This document shows positions 1-6,939 of a DNA stretch of 48,022 bases, in pieces. The position numbers and the translations under genes are program-made. The stretch covers positions 1 through 48,022 of IMG/VR virus record IMGVR_UViG_3300027880_000008. The stretch is one strand, 5' to 3'. This stretch comes from a virus. Within the stretch, counting starts at the first letter, position 1. Each line of letters opens with the position of its first letter. The notes below the pieces were generated by a model. That model worked only from the letters and a program-made list of their open reading frames with translations, made no database searches and had not been told where the DNA came from.

Positions 1-366
1 GGTGACACGGGAGACCACCACGAGCCCGACGCGGAGCCCCTCGACCGGCTGCTCGTTGTCGGCCTCCCAGGTCACCTCGGCGAGCACCGGCAGGCCGGAC
101 TCGTCGAGCTCGGTCCACAGGGAGAAGTCCTGTCGCAGCGGACCCACGCCGCCGCCTGGGGTGGTCGCGCGCGGTTCGAGCCGCACCGGCCGCGCCTCCC
201 CGGACGCCTTGGAGGTGATCGTCCCGGTGATCGGCACGCGGCTGTTCCACTCGACGCTGAGCGCCAGATTCGGGGACAGCGGAACGGTGTCGCCCTTGCG
301 CGGCTTGCGCAGCTTCTCCGGGTCGAAGCCGCCGCCCTCGGCGGTCGCCACTGGTAGAGCACTCAT
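1..366 (-). CDS. Small virion-region protein, 5' part (gene crosses the window ends)
   Basis: The ATG is at 366 and the frame is open to base 1, giving about 122 residues from MSALPVATAEGGGFDPEKL. The protein is soluble, rich in beta-formers and has no recognised domain. It follows the capsid gene and the 108-aa protein, separated from the latter by 2 bases, so a head or head-tail structural role is inferred. The same gene reappears at 47895-48022, where it ends in ...GLVVV and a TAA. In this copy the first 11 bases of the window replace that stop with further codons (SRVT), which most likely reflects a wrong contig end rather than a different protein. Confidence 0.7.
   Translation of the reverse strand, partial: MSALPVATAEGGGFDPEKLRKPRKGDTVPLSPNLALSVEWNSRVPITGTITSKASGEARPVRLEPRATTPGGGVGPLRQDFSLWTELDESGLPVLAEVTWEADNEQPVEGLRVGLVVVSRVT
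12..137 (+). repeat. Terminal direct repeat, left copy
   Basis: These 126 bases are identical to 47897-48022 at the other end of the window. Bases 4-9 also match in register, but bases 1, 3, 10 and 11 differ. The repeat lies inside a protein-coding gene, as expected for an overlapping end of an assembled circular or circularly permuted genome rather than a dedicated terminal repeat. Confidence 0.9.
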
Positions 367-368
367 GT

Positions 369-695
369 CTAGGCCCCTTGCTGGGTGTAGGCGCCGGTGT
401 TGACGTTGACCACCTGCGAGTAGGTGATGTCGAGCCGACCCTTCTCCGGCCGGCCCTTGTGGCCGGGGTACTTCCAGCCGGGCTCGTCGATGGTGGCGTT
501 GGTCAGCGGGCCGATCACCCGAGCCGGGGCGCCCTTGATGTACGGGCCGACCGGGGTGAGCGTCACGGTGGTGGCCGTGCCACCGATTGTGACCTTCACC
601 TTCGCGTCGAGCGGCATCGTGTCCCCGCCCGCTGCCGCTGCCTGTAGCGCCGGAGCCCCGAGCCCCTGGATCGCCTGAACGGTGAGAGAAGCCAT
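369..695 (-). CDS. Small putative virion protein downstream of the capsid gene
   Basis: This 108-aa protein starts at ATG 695 behind a clear AAAGGAG ribosome site and stops at 369, two bases before the next gene's ATG. It has a beta-rich middle (KVKVTIGGTATTVTLTPVG) and no signal peptide or membrane segment. Its place directly after the major capsid gene suggests a head decoration, head-completion or adaptor role, but no family was recognised. Confidence 0.7.
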   Translation of the reverse strand: MASLTVQAIQGLGAPALQAAAAGGDTMPLDAKVKVTIGGTATTVTLTPVGPYIKGAPARVIGPLTNATIDEPGWKYPGHKGRPEKGRLDITYSQVVNVNTGAYTQQGA

Positions 696-763
696 GTCGT
701 CTCCTTTCGGTTCCCCCCACCCCGCCCGCTCCTAAAGCGGGATGGGGGGAAGCTCGTCCAGGG

Positions 764-1771
764 TTAGGCGTTGACGCCGATCGAGCTGACGGTCTCCAAG
801 CGGAAGACGCACTCCTCGCGGGTGACCAGGTAGCCGACCATGTGCTTCCAGCCCTTCGACTGCAAGCGCTCGAGGTGGTCGATCCGAGGCCGGGAGGTGA
901 ACACCGGGTCCCGGCCGTAGTCGTCGCCCTTGGAGAACATCTTGCCGAACGCCTGCTTGGCGAACACGTACGAGCCGTACACGTCGATGTTGCCACCCGC
1001 GCCGGCGCCGTTGGAGGCGTTGGCGAACAGGGACGCCCGCGGCGACTCCATCCACCGGACACCGCCGAAGGTGCCGACCACCGCGTTGTAGACGCCCGAA
1101 GTGTCGACGTAGATGTGCGGGTCGGACCACTGATTGCCCGGCGCCGCCGCCCGCAGGTCGAACGCCACGTCCGGGTGCATGACCCCGAAGTAGGTGGTGC
1201 CGCCGAAGCCCATTGCGGACAGGCCGCGCAGCTTCGCCGTCGCGTAGTTGATCACCTGGGCGCTGATCAGGTCTGCGAGCCCGATCCGGTTCCGAGCCGC
1301 CTCGGTGCCGGTGACGATCGGGGTTCCGGCGTCGGAGTACACGACGTTGAGGACGCCACCGTTGGTGGTGCCTGCCGCGGCCTCGAGCCGGTTCCGGGCG
1401 ATGGTGTCGACCGAGAGACCGGCGTTGAAGCCGATGATCTCGGAGACGATCGGGTTGACCTCCATGTAGGCGGTCGCCCGCAGGAACCCGGAGGTCTGGA
1501 CCGCTGCGCCGTACTCGGACACGGTGACGGTCCGGGGCAGGTCGGCCAGTGTGACCGGGGTGACATCCGCGACCTCACCGAGCGGCGTGGTCTGCGCCGG
1601 CATGTCGGTGTAGCGGTTGAAGTTGTGCGAGGACCCGTTGTGGGTGGACTCGGTGTTGTCCAGCTCCACCAGCGAGTCGTAGAACAACTGCGGCCGCAGG
1701 TCGTACATGGCGACCGTGTGATGAGTCGCCGTGACAAGGGTGTCGTAATCGGTGCTGGTGGTGTCAGCCAT
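764..1771 (-). CDS. Major capsid protein, N4-gp56 family
   Basis: The 335-aa protein should form the icosahedral shell. It shows the pattern of the N4-gp56 capsid family: an N-terminal helical stretch (YDLRPQLFYDSLVELD), a middle helix (IARNRLEAAAGT), then a MHPDVAFDLR block around residue 200, a GTFGGVRWMESPRASL segment near 235-250, and a YGSYVFAKQAFGK strand. Length and order fit the HK97-fold members of that family. It lies immediately downstream of the scaffold-like gene, the usual order. The ATG at 1771 follows the scaffold gene by 26 bases. Confidence 0.88.
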   Translation of the reverse strand: MADTTSTDYDTLVTATHHTVAMYDLRPQLFYDSLVELDNTESTHNGSSHNFNRYTDMPAQTTPLGEVADVTPVTLADLPRTVTVSEYGAAVQTSGFLRATAYMEVNPIVSEIIGFNAGLSVDTIARNRLEAAAGTTNGGVLNVVYSDAGTPIVTGTEAARNRIGLADLISAQVINYATAKLRGLSAMGFGGTTYFGVMHPDVAFDLRAAAPGNQWSDPHIYVDTSGVYNAVVGTFGGVRWMESPRASLFANASNGAGAGGNIDVYGSYVFAKQAFGKMFSKGDDYGRDPVFTSRPRIDHLERLQSKGWKHMVGYLVTREECVFRLETVSSIGVNA

Positions 1772-1797
1772 CTAATCCATCCCGATGTGCTGGACCC

Positions 1798-2385
1798 TCA
1801 GTACCGGGGAGAAACCGCGTCCTTCTGACCTGTCGGCCGACCGTTCAGGTCGAACATCTTGACCTGCTTCGGCCGGGTCTCGGTCACCTGCCCGCCGTGC
1901 TTGCGGAGCAGCTCGAGAGCCTGTTCCTTCCCCTGCTCCCAGCCGGGCTTGCCGTACTGGGGTATCGCCGCCAGGTCCTTCTCCCACTCGGAGACATCGC
2001 CGGCCGGTGGCGCCCCGCCCTGACCCACCTCCTGCATCCGCTGGGCCGCGGCCTCGTTGTCAGGCGTGGCGTTGGACTGCGGAATCAGGTCGTACTGGGT
2101 GGCCGTGTTGCGGAACGCGTCCGCAGTCGGGTCGCCGTCGCCGTGGACCCTGATCAGGAGTTGGCCCTGCTTCGACTCGGGGTCGATCCCGAGCTTGAGC
2201 AGTGCCGCTTCCTTCTGAGCGGTTTTCGCCGTCTCCTGCGCCTGGGCCAGTTGTTCCTTGGCCCGGTCGCCGTCGACAGCGCGCCGCTCGAGGTCCTGGC
2301 GCCACTTAGGGGTGCTCTCGTTCTGTCCGGCCTGCTCGACAGGCTGATCGTCGGTGTCTGCCTGGTAGTCCGGGTCGTTGGGCAT
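1798..2385 (-). CDS. Scaffolding-like protein
   Basis: This 195-aa protein has an acidic N-terminus, a charged helical or coiled-coil stretch (residues about 25-75, e.g. LERRAVDGDRAKEQLAQAQE), low-complexity Gly/Pro-rich linkers and a short basic C-terminus (GRPTGQKDAVSPRY). That composition, with its place just before the capsid gene, is typical of phage scaffolding proteins, whose basic tail contacts the coat protein. The ATG at 2385 has a strong AGGAGG site. No protease domain is visible. Confidence 0.7.
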   Translation of the reverse strand: MPNDPDYQADTDDQPVEQAGQNESTPKWRQDLERRAVDGDRAKEQLAQAQETAKTAQKEAALLKLGIDPESKQGQLLIRVHGDGDPTADAFRNTATQYDLIPQSNATPDNEAAAQRMQEVGQGGAPPAGDVSEWEKDLAAIPQYGKPGWEQGKEQALELLRKHGGQVTETRPKQVKMFDLNGRPTGQKDAVSPRY

Positions 2386-2584
2386 TTGGGTGTGCCTCCT
2401 GTCGCCTCACGTGCGCCGGAGACTCAGCGCCCGTGGATCGTCGTGCTCGTAGGAGCGGTGGATTTCGCCGTTTAAGCCCGGCGAGGGGCGCTCACCCAGA
2501 GCCCGGAGCGGTCGGGAGGGGGACGGCCAGCTCACCCATGCCTGGGGCCAGCTCACGCCCACCTGAGCACAGGATCGGCCACAG
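2386..2584. other. Divergent intergenic region before the capsid genes and the secreted-protein island
   Basis: No convincing gene lies here. The GGCCAGCTCAC element occurs twice (from 2525 and 2547) as a direct repeat. The left end carries the ribosome site of the scaffold gene. Promoters must fire in both directions from this space, because the genes on either side diverge, but I see no strong sigma70-type match for the minus strand. Confidence 0.5.
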
Positions 2585-2618
2585 GGTGTAGCCCTGTCAA
2601 GGATGACACCACTACGAT
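2585..2618 (+). promoter_or_regulatory. GGTGTAGCCC...CTACGAT motif upstream of the first secreted protein
   Basis: GGTGTAGCCCTGTCA is followed after about a dozen bases by CTACGAT, with TACGAT as a possible -10 element. Almost the same arrangement recurs at 3763-3796 upstream of the HTH gene, where the right half is CTACACT. I read it as a promoter or promoter-operator of this phage; no TTGACA-like -35 is seen. Confidence 0.45.
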
Positions 2619-2666
2619 GCGTTTACCTGCACAAAGAGTGTGTCAGGACCCCGAAGGGAGAACGCA

Positions 2667-3173
2667 GTGAAGAAGCTCCTGCGAGCAGTCGGCGCGGTCG
2701 CGCTGTTCGTGCTCGTGTTCACCGCCGCCGGGCCGGCCGCGGCCAACCACGGCAACGAGTACAACCCTCAGAACAACGACGTGATCGAGTATCGGTCCAC
2801 CACCTACGCGTCGGTTCAGACCGCCTGGGCAGACCCGCCGAACTACATGGACCCGTGCCAGATCTACGTGATCAACCTCACCGCCTCCACGTACAAGTAC
2901 CACCCGTACGTGTGGAAGCGAAGCAACGACACCGAGATCTGGTCCGGCTCGATCGAAACCCTCGGACCGGACGAGGACTTCTCCTGGACAACCGCCGGCG
3001 GCGAGCTGATCGTCGCGGACATCGCCGACGTTCACGAGCCTTACATCAAGGTCGTGGTCTCGACCACAGGTGGTGGGTACATCACCACGATCACGATGGA
3101 CCCGTACAACTTCCTCACTGGCAAGGTCCACAGCGAGTACGACTACGAGTCCCAGGACTTCTCGCCCTGCTAA
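2667..3173 (+). CDS. Secreted protein A of a tandem paralogous pair
   Basis: The GTG at 2667 sits behind GGGAGAACGCA and gives 168 residues; the frame is also open from a GTG at 2640, but only the inner start puts the signal peptide at the N-terminus. Residues 1-28 form a classic Sec signal (KKLLRAVG, a hydrophobic core, then AGPAAA), with likely cleavage before NHGNEYNPQNND. The mature part has two cysteines, one after MDP and one as the last residue, which could form a disulfide. It is clearly homologous to the next gene over its whole length. No family was recognised. Its position on the opposite strand inside the late genes marks it as a moron-type cargo gene. Confidence 0.82.
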   Translation: MKKLLRAVGAVALFVLVFTAAGPAAANHGNEYNPQNNDVIEYRSTTYASVQTAWADPPNYMDPCQIYVINLTASTYKYHPYVWKRSNDTEIWSGSIETLGPDEDFSWTTAGGELIVADIADVHEPYIKVVVSTTGGGYITTITMDPYNFLTGKVHSEYDYESQDFSPC

Positions 3174-3182
3174 CCAAGCCAC

Positions 3183-3218
3183 ACAGCCGCCCCTCGGCCA
3201 CCGTCGGGGGGCGGCTGT
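3183..3218 (+). terminator. Hairpin between the two secreted-protein genes
   Basis: ACAGCCGCCCC pairs perfectly with GGGGCGGCTGT across a 14-base loop, ten bases after the stop of gene A. There is no clear U-tract, as is common in actinobacterial terminators. It may terminate partially or set the relative expression of genes A and B. Confidence 0.65.
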
Positions 3219-3253
3219 ATCCACCCATCCCAACTGCCCGAAAGGGGCACGCT

Positions 3254-3760
3254 GTGAAGTACCGCATCCTGCGAGCACTGCTGGTGTTCGCCATCTTCGC
3301 CGGCATCGGCCTGGCCGCGAGTGGGCCGGCGACCGCCGACCACGGCAACGACTACAACCCTCAGAACAACGACGTTCTCGAGGAGCGCACCGTCAGCGGG
3401 ACGGTGGATGTCGCGGTCGCGTGGGCGGACCCGCCCAACTATCTCGACGCCTGCCAGATCGAGGTCACCAACAACCAGTCCCAGACCTACAAGTACCACC
3501 CGTACCTGTACAAGCGGAGCAACAACGAAATCGTCTGGGAGGGTTCCCAGATCACGATTTCCGGCGGGGGCGGGGGTCCGGTCATCTGGTTCCCCACTTC
3601 GGGTGACATCGCCGACGTTCACGAGCCTTACGTGAAGGTCGTCGAGAGCACCACGGGCGGCGGATACGTGCGAACGATCACTATGGACCCGTACCAGTTC
3701 CTTTCGGACAAGACCCACACCGAGTGGGCCTACGAGACCCAGTCCTGGTCGCCCTGCTGA
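3254..3760 (+). CDS. Secreted protein B of a tandem paralogous pair
   Basis: The GTG at 3254 follows GAAAGGGGC and gives 168 residues, the same length as protein A. A Sec signal peptide (basic KYRILR, hydrophobic core, GPATA) probably ends before DHGNDYNPQNND. Shared blocks with A include the YNPQNNDV start, AWADPPNY, YKYHPY, KRSN, DIADVHEPY, TTGGGY and a terminal SPC. The middle is more diverged and contains a poly-Gly turn (GGGGGP). Function is unknown; a secreted or wall-exposed role during lysogeny is a reasonable inference. Confidence 0.82.
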   Translation: MKYRILRALLVFAIFAGIGLAASGPATADHGNDYNPQNNDVLEERTVSGTVDVAVAWADPPNYLDACQIEVTNNQSQTYKYHPYLYKRSNNEIVWEGSQITISGGGGGPVIWFPTSGDIADVHEPYVKVVESTTGGGYVRTITMDPYQFLSDKTHTEWAYETQSWSPC

Positions 3761-3762
3761 CG

Positions 3763-3796
3763 GTGTAGCCCCGTCACATCAGACGGCGCTACACTG
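3763..3796 (+). promoter_or_regulatory. Inverted repeat GTGTAGC...GCTACAC with CTACACT element
   Basis: GTGTAGC (3763-3769) and GCTACAC (3788-3794) form a perfect inverted repeat, and the right arm contains TACACT, a plausible -10 box. It lies between the second secreted gene and the HTH gene, pointing at the latter. CTACACT also precedes the terminase, the portal and the endolysin, each time in the direction of transcription. Confidence 0.5.
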
Positions 3797-3812
3797 CCCC
3801 ACCCAACGCGAA

Positions 3813-3837
3813 AGCCCCCGGCCATCAACCGGGGGCT
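3813..3837 (+). terminator. Perfect GC hairpin in the leader of the HTH gene
   Basis: AGCCCCCGG and CCGGGGGCT form a 9-bp stem with a 7-base loop. It can end transcripts from the secreted pair, but it also lies between the CTACACT element and the HTH start codon, so it may act as an attenuator. No U-tract follows. Confidence 0.6.
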
Positions 3838-3894
3838 CCGCTGAGAGAACGCAGCAGACCATGCAATCCGCCAACGCTGGGAGAACAGTAGCAG

Positions 3895-4389
3895 ATGAGC
3901 GTGCAGGCCACGACCTGGGTGTGGAACCACTCGAAAGCCACCGAAGGAGCCCTTCTGGTGCTCCTCGCGCTCGCCGACCACGCCCACCCGGACGGCACCC
4001 ACGCGTACCCGTCGGTGGCCTCGCTGGCGAGGATGACACGCCTGTCGGAGCGGGCCGTGCAGTACGCCCTGCGCGAACTGCAGCAGCTCGGCGAGATCGA
4101 GGTCACCCGCGCGGGCGGCGGAAGGGGACGAACCACCGAATATCGCCTCAGCGGAATGGGTGCAGATATTGCACCCATTGGCCCGGAAAGGGTGCAACCG
4201 GCGACACAAAGGGTGCAACGGGCTGCACCCGAACCCATTAACCCAACTACTAAGGCGACGCCGATCCCAGATCGAGTGGACCGCCGTGCCCTCGCTGCCG
4301 CTCGGGCAGGCCGGGTCCCCTCAGAGGCAGTAGCCGATCGGCTCGCGAAGACCAGGCAGCAGATTAAAGGAACCGGCCTGAAACGTTGA
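3895..4389 (+). CDS. Helix-turn-helix protein, replication-initiator or regulator type
   Basis: The ATG at 3895 follows GGGAGAACAGTAGCAG, a degenerate copy of the phage's start-associated repeat, and gives 164 residues. Residues 1-80 resemble the winged-helix domain of phage and plasmid replication proteins and GntR-like regulators: ALLVLLALADHAHPDG, then YPSVASLARMTRLSERAVQYAL, then a wing GEIEVTRAGGGRGRTTEYRL. The C-terminal half is polar and basic without a clear domain. It could bind the phage origin or control the island. A better copy of the repeat precedes an ATG at 3861, but that frame looks like a shadow. Confidence 0.7.
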   Translation: MSVQATTWVWNHSKATEGALLVLLALADHAHPDGTHAYPSVASLARMTRLSERAVQYALRELQQLGEIEVTRAGGGRGRTTEYRLSGMGADIAPIGPERVQPATQRVQRAAPEPINPTTKATPIPDRVDRRALAAARAGRVPSEAVADRLAKTRQQIKGTGLKR

Positions 4390-4404
4390 ATCCGGCCGTT
4401 CAGA

Positions 4405-4420
4405 TTAAACCTTGGTTTAA
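4405..4420. terminator. Palindrome between convergent genes
   Basis: TTAAACC and GGTTTAA flank a 2-base centre in the 32-bp gap between the HTH gene stop and the stop of the leftward late operon. The AT-rich palindrome stands out in this GC-rich genome. It is placed as a bidirectional terminator would be, though the tiny loop also allows a protein-binding site. Confidence 0.45.
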
Positions 4421-4421
4421 C

Positions 4422-5285
4422 CTAGCGGCCTGCGGTGCGCAGCCCGGTGACGCCTTCCTTCGTCGAGGCGAACCCGCCGCCGCCCTCACCAAAGTCCGCG
4501 GTGCGCGCACCGGCCGCGCTGCGGATCTTCTTGACGGCATCCACGTTCCCCTCGAACTCGGCCTCCACCAGGTCCTCGTCGGAGACGAGCTGACCCGCTT
4601 GGCCGGGAAGCTGGGTGGTGAGCCCGCGCAGCTGCGCGGCCGCGCCGAACCCCTGCAGCGCCTCCTGCTCGCTGATGCCACGCTCTGCGAGGCGCTCCGC
4701 CGTCCCAACCACGATGTTGCCGAACCCTGCGGCCAGCGCCGCACCGCCGACCAGCGCCGCCTGGGTCTGCTTCTCGATCAGCGGCAACGCGCGGGTCGGG
4801 TCGATGAAGTACGCGAACGAGCCGGCCCGCGTCGTGCCGTACGCCTGCTGGAAGTACTCGGCGCCCTGCGTGTGCTGCTCGTCGAACACGGCCTGCCAGG
4901 ACTGCAGGCGCCGCTGCATCCCGGCCGGGGACAGGTGGTTGCCGATGGCCGTGGCGAAGTCCGCTGGCTGGTCGTAGAAGCCGGGCGGGAACCCGTACGC
5001 GGTCAGCATTTCCCGAAAGGCGTTCTCGGTGCTGATGTACTCGGCCGGCGAGAGCACGTTGTAACCGTTGCGCTGCAGGAGCACGTTGCCGGCGAACCGG
5101 GTCCGCCACTCGTCGGTCTCCTGCAACAGCATCAGCATCGTGTCCTCGGAGTAGCCCTCGTCGATGTACTCGTTGATCCGCGACGCGAGCGACTCGAGCC
5201 CGTACAGCTTGAGCACCGAGTAGACGGCGACAGCAGCGTCGCGGTCGGCTCCGTACAGCCCGCCGAACGGGTCACTGGCTGGCAT
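4422..5285 (-). CDS. Putative internal virion protein, 287 aa
   Basis: The 287-aa product starts at ATG 5285 and ends the first block of late genes. It is mostly helical with charged segments (SLASRINEYIDEGYSEDTML), a hydrophobic Ala/Gly-rich stretch near residues 185-200 (AALVGGAALAAGFGNIVVG) and a Gly-rich loop near the C-terminus. It follows another 287-aa protein and the 1457-aa protein, so it probably belongs to the same internal or DNA-delivery complex. No enzymatic motif is visible. Confidence 0.65.
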   Translation of the reverse strand: MPASDPFGGLYGADRDAAVAVYSVLKLYGLESLASRINEYIDEGYSEDTMLMLLQETDEWRTRFAGNVLLQRNGYNVLSPAEYISTENAFREMLTAYGFPPGFYDQPADFATAIGNHLSPAGMQRRLQSWQAVFDEQHTQGAEYFQQAYGTTRAGSFAYFIDPTRALPLIEKQTQAALVGGAALAAGFGNIVVGTAERLAERGISEQEALQGFGAAAQLRGLTTQLPGQAGQLVSDEDLVEAEFEGNVDAVKKIRSAAGARTADFGEGGGGFASTKEGVTGLRTAGR

Positions 5286-5294
5286 CGAGTCCTC

Positions 5295-6158
5295 CTAGGC
5301 GGCGACGAAGCCCATCTTGTTGAGCAGACCGTGCACGATCGACATGGACGCGTCCTGCCGCCACTGGGTGCCGCGGGACCGGCGGTCCTTGCGCAGCTCC
5401 CGCTCCCAGTCGGTGATCGACAGGGGCGCGGCGGCGCCGGTCTTCTGGTCGCGGGCCGACAACGCGGAACGGATCTTCGGGTCGAGCATGTTGATCTGCG
5501 CCGGGTTGATCTCCAACAGCTGGGCCATCGAGTTGACGTACGGGGAGGCGATGTCGGCCAGGTCCATACCGGCCTGCAGCTCTTGGGCGAAGCCGGGGAA
5601 CGCTCGAGCGGCGCTCGTTCGGATCGCGGTCTGCACGTCCTCGACGCTGCGGTCGCCGCGCGCGATGGCCTGCACGTGGCCCTGATACCACTTGTCGTTG
5701 AACGTGTACCCGTTGGCCAGCGCGGAGGCCCGCAGCGCTTGCACGTTGACGCCGGCCTGGCCGACCATCCGGCCGTTCTGGAACCGCACGTAGCGGGACA
5801 GCCGGTCGCGCAGCTCCGCGTCGGAGTAGCCGAACAGCAGCGTGTGCTTGGCCATCAGCGAGAGCTGCTTGAAGTCCAGGTCCGAGCCGAGCGCGGCGGC
5901 CTGGTCCTTCACCGACGCGTACGTGGCGGCGAGCTGTTTCTTCCACTCGCCGGGGTCGACCTTCTGCATCGTCGACATGCGGCGCCACGTCTCACCGTGG
6001 CGGCGGAACCACTGGGTGTCGCGGAACTCTGCCTGGAACTTCTGCCGCGTCCAGTTGTGCTCCTTGGCCATGTTGAACAGGCGCCTCAACTCCGGGTCGG
6101 AGTTGATCATGGCGACGGTCCAGCCGAAGCCGGACGCGACCTCCTCGTTGGTGGGCAT
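5295..6158 (-). CDS. Putative internal virion protein, 287 aa
   Basis: ATG 6158 gives 287 residues. The protein is helix-rich and strongly charged, with tryptophans in the N-terminal third (GFGWTVAMINSDPELRRLF, EHNWTRQKF, TQWFRRHGETWRRM). Repeated RRLF/TRQKF-type helices and the lack of membrane segments fit a virion-internal or tail-associated structural protein. Its length equals that of the next gene, but I see no convincing alignment between the two. Confidence 0.65.
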   Translation of the reverse strand: MPTNEEVASGFGWTVAMINSDPELRRLFNMAKEHNWTRQKFQAEFRDTQWFRRHGETWRRMSTMQKVDPGEWKKQLAATYASVKDQAAALGSDLDFKQLSLMAKHTLLFGYSDAELRDRLSRYVRFQNGRMVGQAGVNVQALRASALANGYTFNDKWYQGHVQAIARGDRSVEDVQTAIRTSAARAFPGFAQELQAGMDLADIASPYVNSMAQLLEINPAQINMLDPKIRSALSARDQKTGAAAPLSITDWERELRKDRRSRGTQWRQDASMSIVHGLLNKMGFVAA

Positions 6159-6164
6159 CGGTCA

Positions 6165-6317
6165 CTACTTGATGACGATGGGCAGCGCCCAGGCGATGGC
6201 GGCGGCGAGCAGCCCCACCGAGACCCAGAACATGCCCCAAGCCTTGGCCATCCCGTGGATGATCGCGGCGATGAGGAAGAACAGGCAGGCGAGCGCGAAC
6301 AGGAAGTCCTCGGTCAT
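6165..6317 (-). CDS. Small two-helix membrane protein
   Basis: ATG 6317 lies behind a good GGAGGTGA site and gives 50 residues ending at TAG 6165. Two hydrophobic helices (FLFALACLFFLIAAIIHG and WVSVGLLAAAIAWALPIVI) are joined by a short MAKAWG turn. It could be an antiholin/holin-type protein or a membrane part of the DNA-delivery apparatus; its place among virion genes rather than beside the lysins leans to the latter. The parS-like site lies in its upstream region. Confidence 0.7.
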   Translation of the reverse strand: MTEDFLFALACLFFLIAAIIHGMAKAWGMFWVSVGLLAAAIAWALPIVIK

Positions 6318-6340
6318 CGGTTCACCTCCATGATCAAAGA

Positions 6341-6358
6341 ATGTTTCACGTGAAACAT
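6341..6358. promoter_or_regulatory. parS-type ParB binding site
   Basis: The 18-bp perfect palindrome ATGTTTCACGTGAAACAT contains TGTTTCACGTGAAACA (6342-6357), the consensus chromosomal parS sequence recognised by ParB in many bacteria, including actinobacteria. It lies in the 70-bp gap between the NlpC/P60 gene and the small membrane protein gene. Both strands of the palindrome read MFHVKH. I recognise no ParA or ParB gene in the phage, so the likely partner is host ParB. Confidence 0.85.
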
Positions 6359-6387
6359 CGTCGTCGCAGACAGCATGACAGGCCGTA

Positions 6388-6936
6388 TCACAGGAAGCTC
6401 GCCATCGAAACGCCCCACCAGTTCTCGTCGGGCAGGATGTCGCGGATACGCACGCTCAGCCCGGTCCGCGGCGCTTCGATGATCTGCCCGTTGCCGATGT
6501 ACATGACGATGTGGTCGGCGCCGTCGTTGCGGGTGGAGTTGTCGGTGCCCAGTAGGTCTCCGGGCTGCAGCTGGTCGAGCGGGATGCGCTCGCCGATGTT
6601 GGCCTGGTCCCGCGACACGCGGGGCAGTTCGATGCCGAACGCGCGGTACACCTGCTGGATCAGCGCCGAGCAGTCGATGCCGCCCCGGCCGTTGCCGCCG
6701 AAGTCGTACGGCGTCCCGAGCCAGGTCATCGCCTCCCGCACGATCTTCCCCCGGATGCCGTCGGCGATCAGCGACCCGCCGGGGAACGCCCGGCTGAACT
6801 CCTCAGCCGTGAGCCGGGGAAGTGTCCACGGTTGAGGAATCCAGTCGGTGTCGAGCTCGGCCGGAATGTCCGCCCCGAGGTCGAGCATGTCCGGGGTGGT
6901 GATCCCGGTCGGCGGTTCGGCGGTCGTCACGCTCAT
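6388..6936 (-). CDS. NlpC/P60-family peptidoglycan peptidase in the virion gene block
   Basis: The 182-aa protein has a C-terminal NlpC/P60 fold: the nucleophile in GGIDCSALIQQVYRAFG (Cys about 92), the catalytic His in ADHIVMYIGNGQIIEAP (about 141) and the preceding TWLGTPYDFGG signature. Members cut the D-Glu-to-diamino-acid bond in cell-wall stem peptides. The 60-residue N-terminus is a proline-rich adaptor. It sits among virion genes, far from the lysis cassette, so it probably acts during entry as a virion-associated hydrolase. ATG 6936 is 3 bases after the previous stop. Confidence 0.85.
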   Translation of the reverse strand: MSVTTAEPPTGITTPDMLDLGADIPAELDTDWIPQPWTLPRLTAEEFSRAFPGGSLIADGIRGKIVREAMTWLGTPYDFGGNGRGGIDCSALIQQVYRAFGIELPRVSRDQANIGERIPLDQLQPGDLLGTDNSTRNDGADHIVMYIGNGQIIEAPRTGLSVRIRDILPDENWWGVSMASFL

Positions 6937-6939
6937 CGG

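Noticed and set aside
3861-4241. Plus-strand 126-aa frame behind a start-associated repeat
   Set aside because: It overlaps the HTH gene in another frame and reads as Arg/Pro-rich shadow sequence. The repeat may instead mark a short leader.
4386-6353. Plus-strand 655-aa open frame
   Set aside because: Antisense to three well-formed minus-strand genes and to the parS region; no domain seen.
6341-6835. Plus-strand protein starting MFHVKH
   Set aside because: MFHVKH is simply the parS palindrome translated; the frame is antisense to the NlpC/P60 gene.
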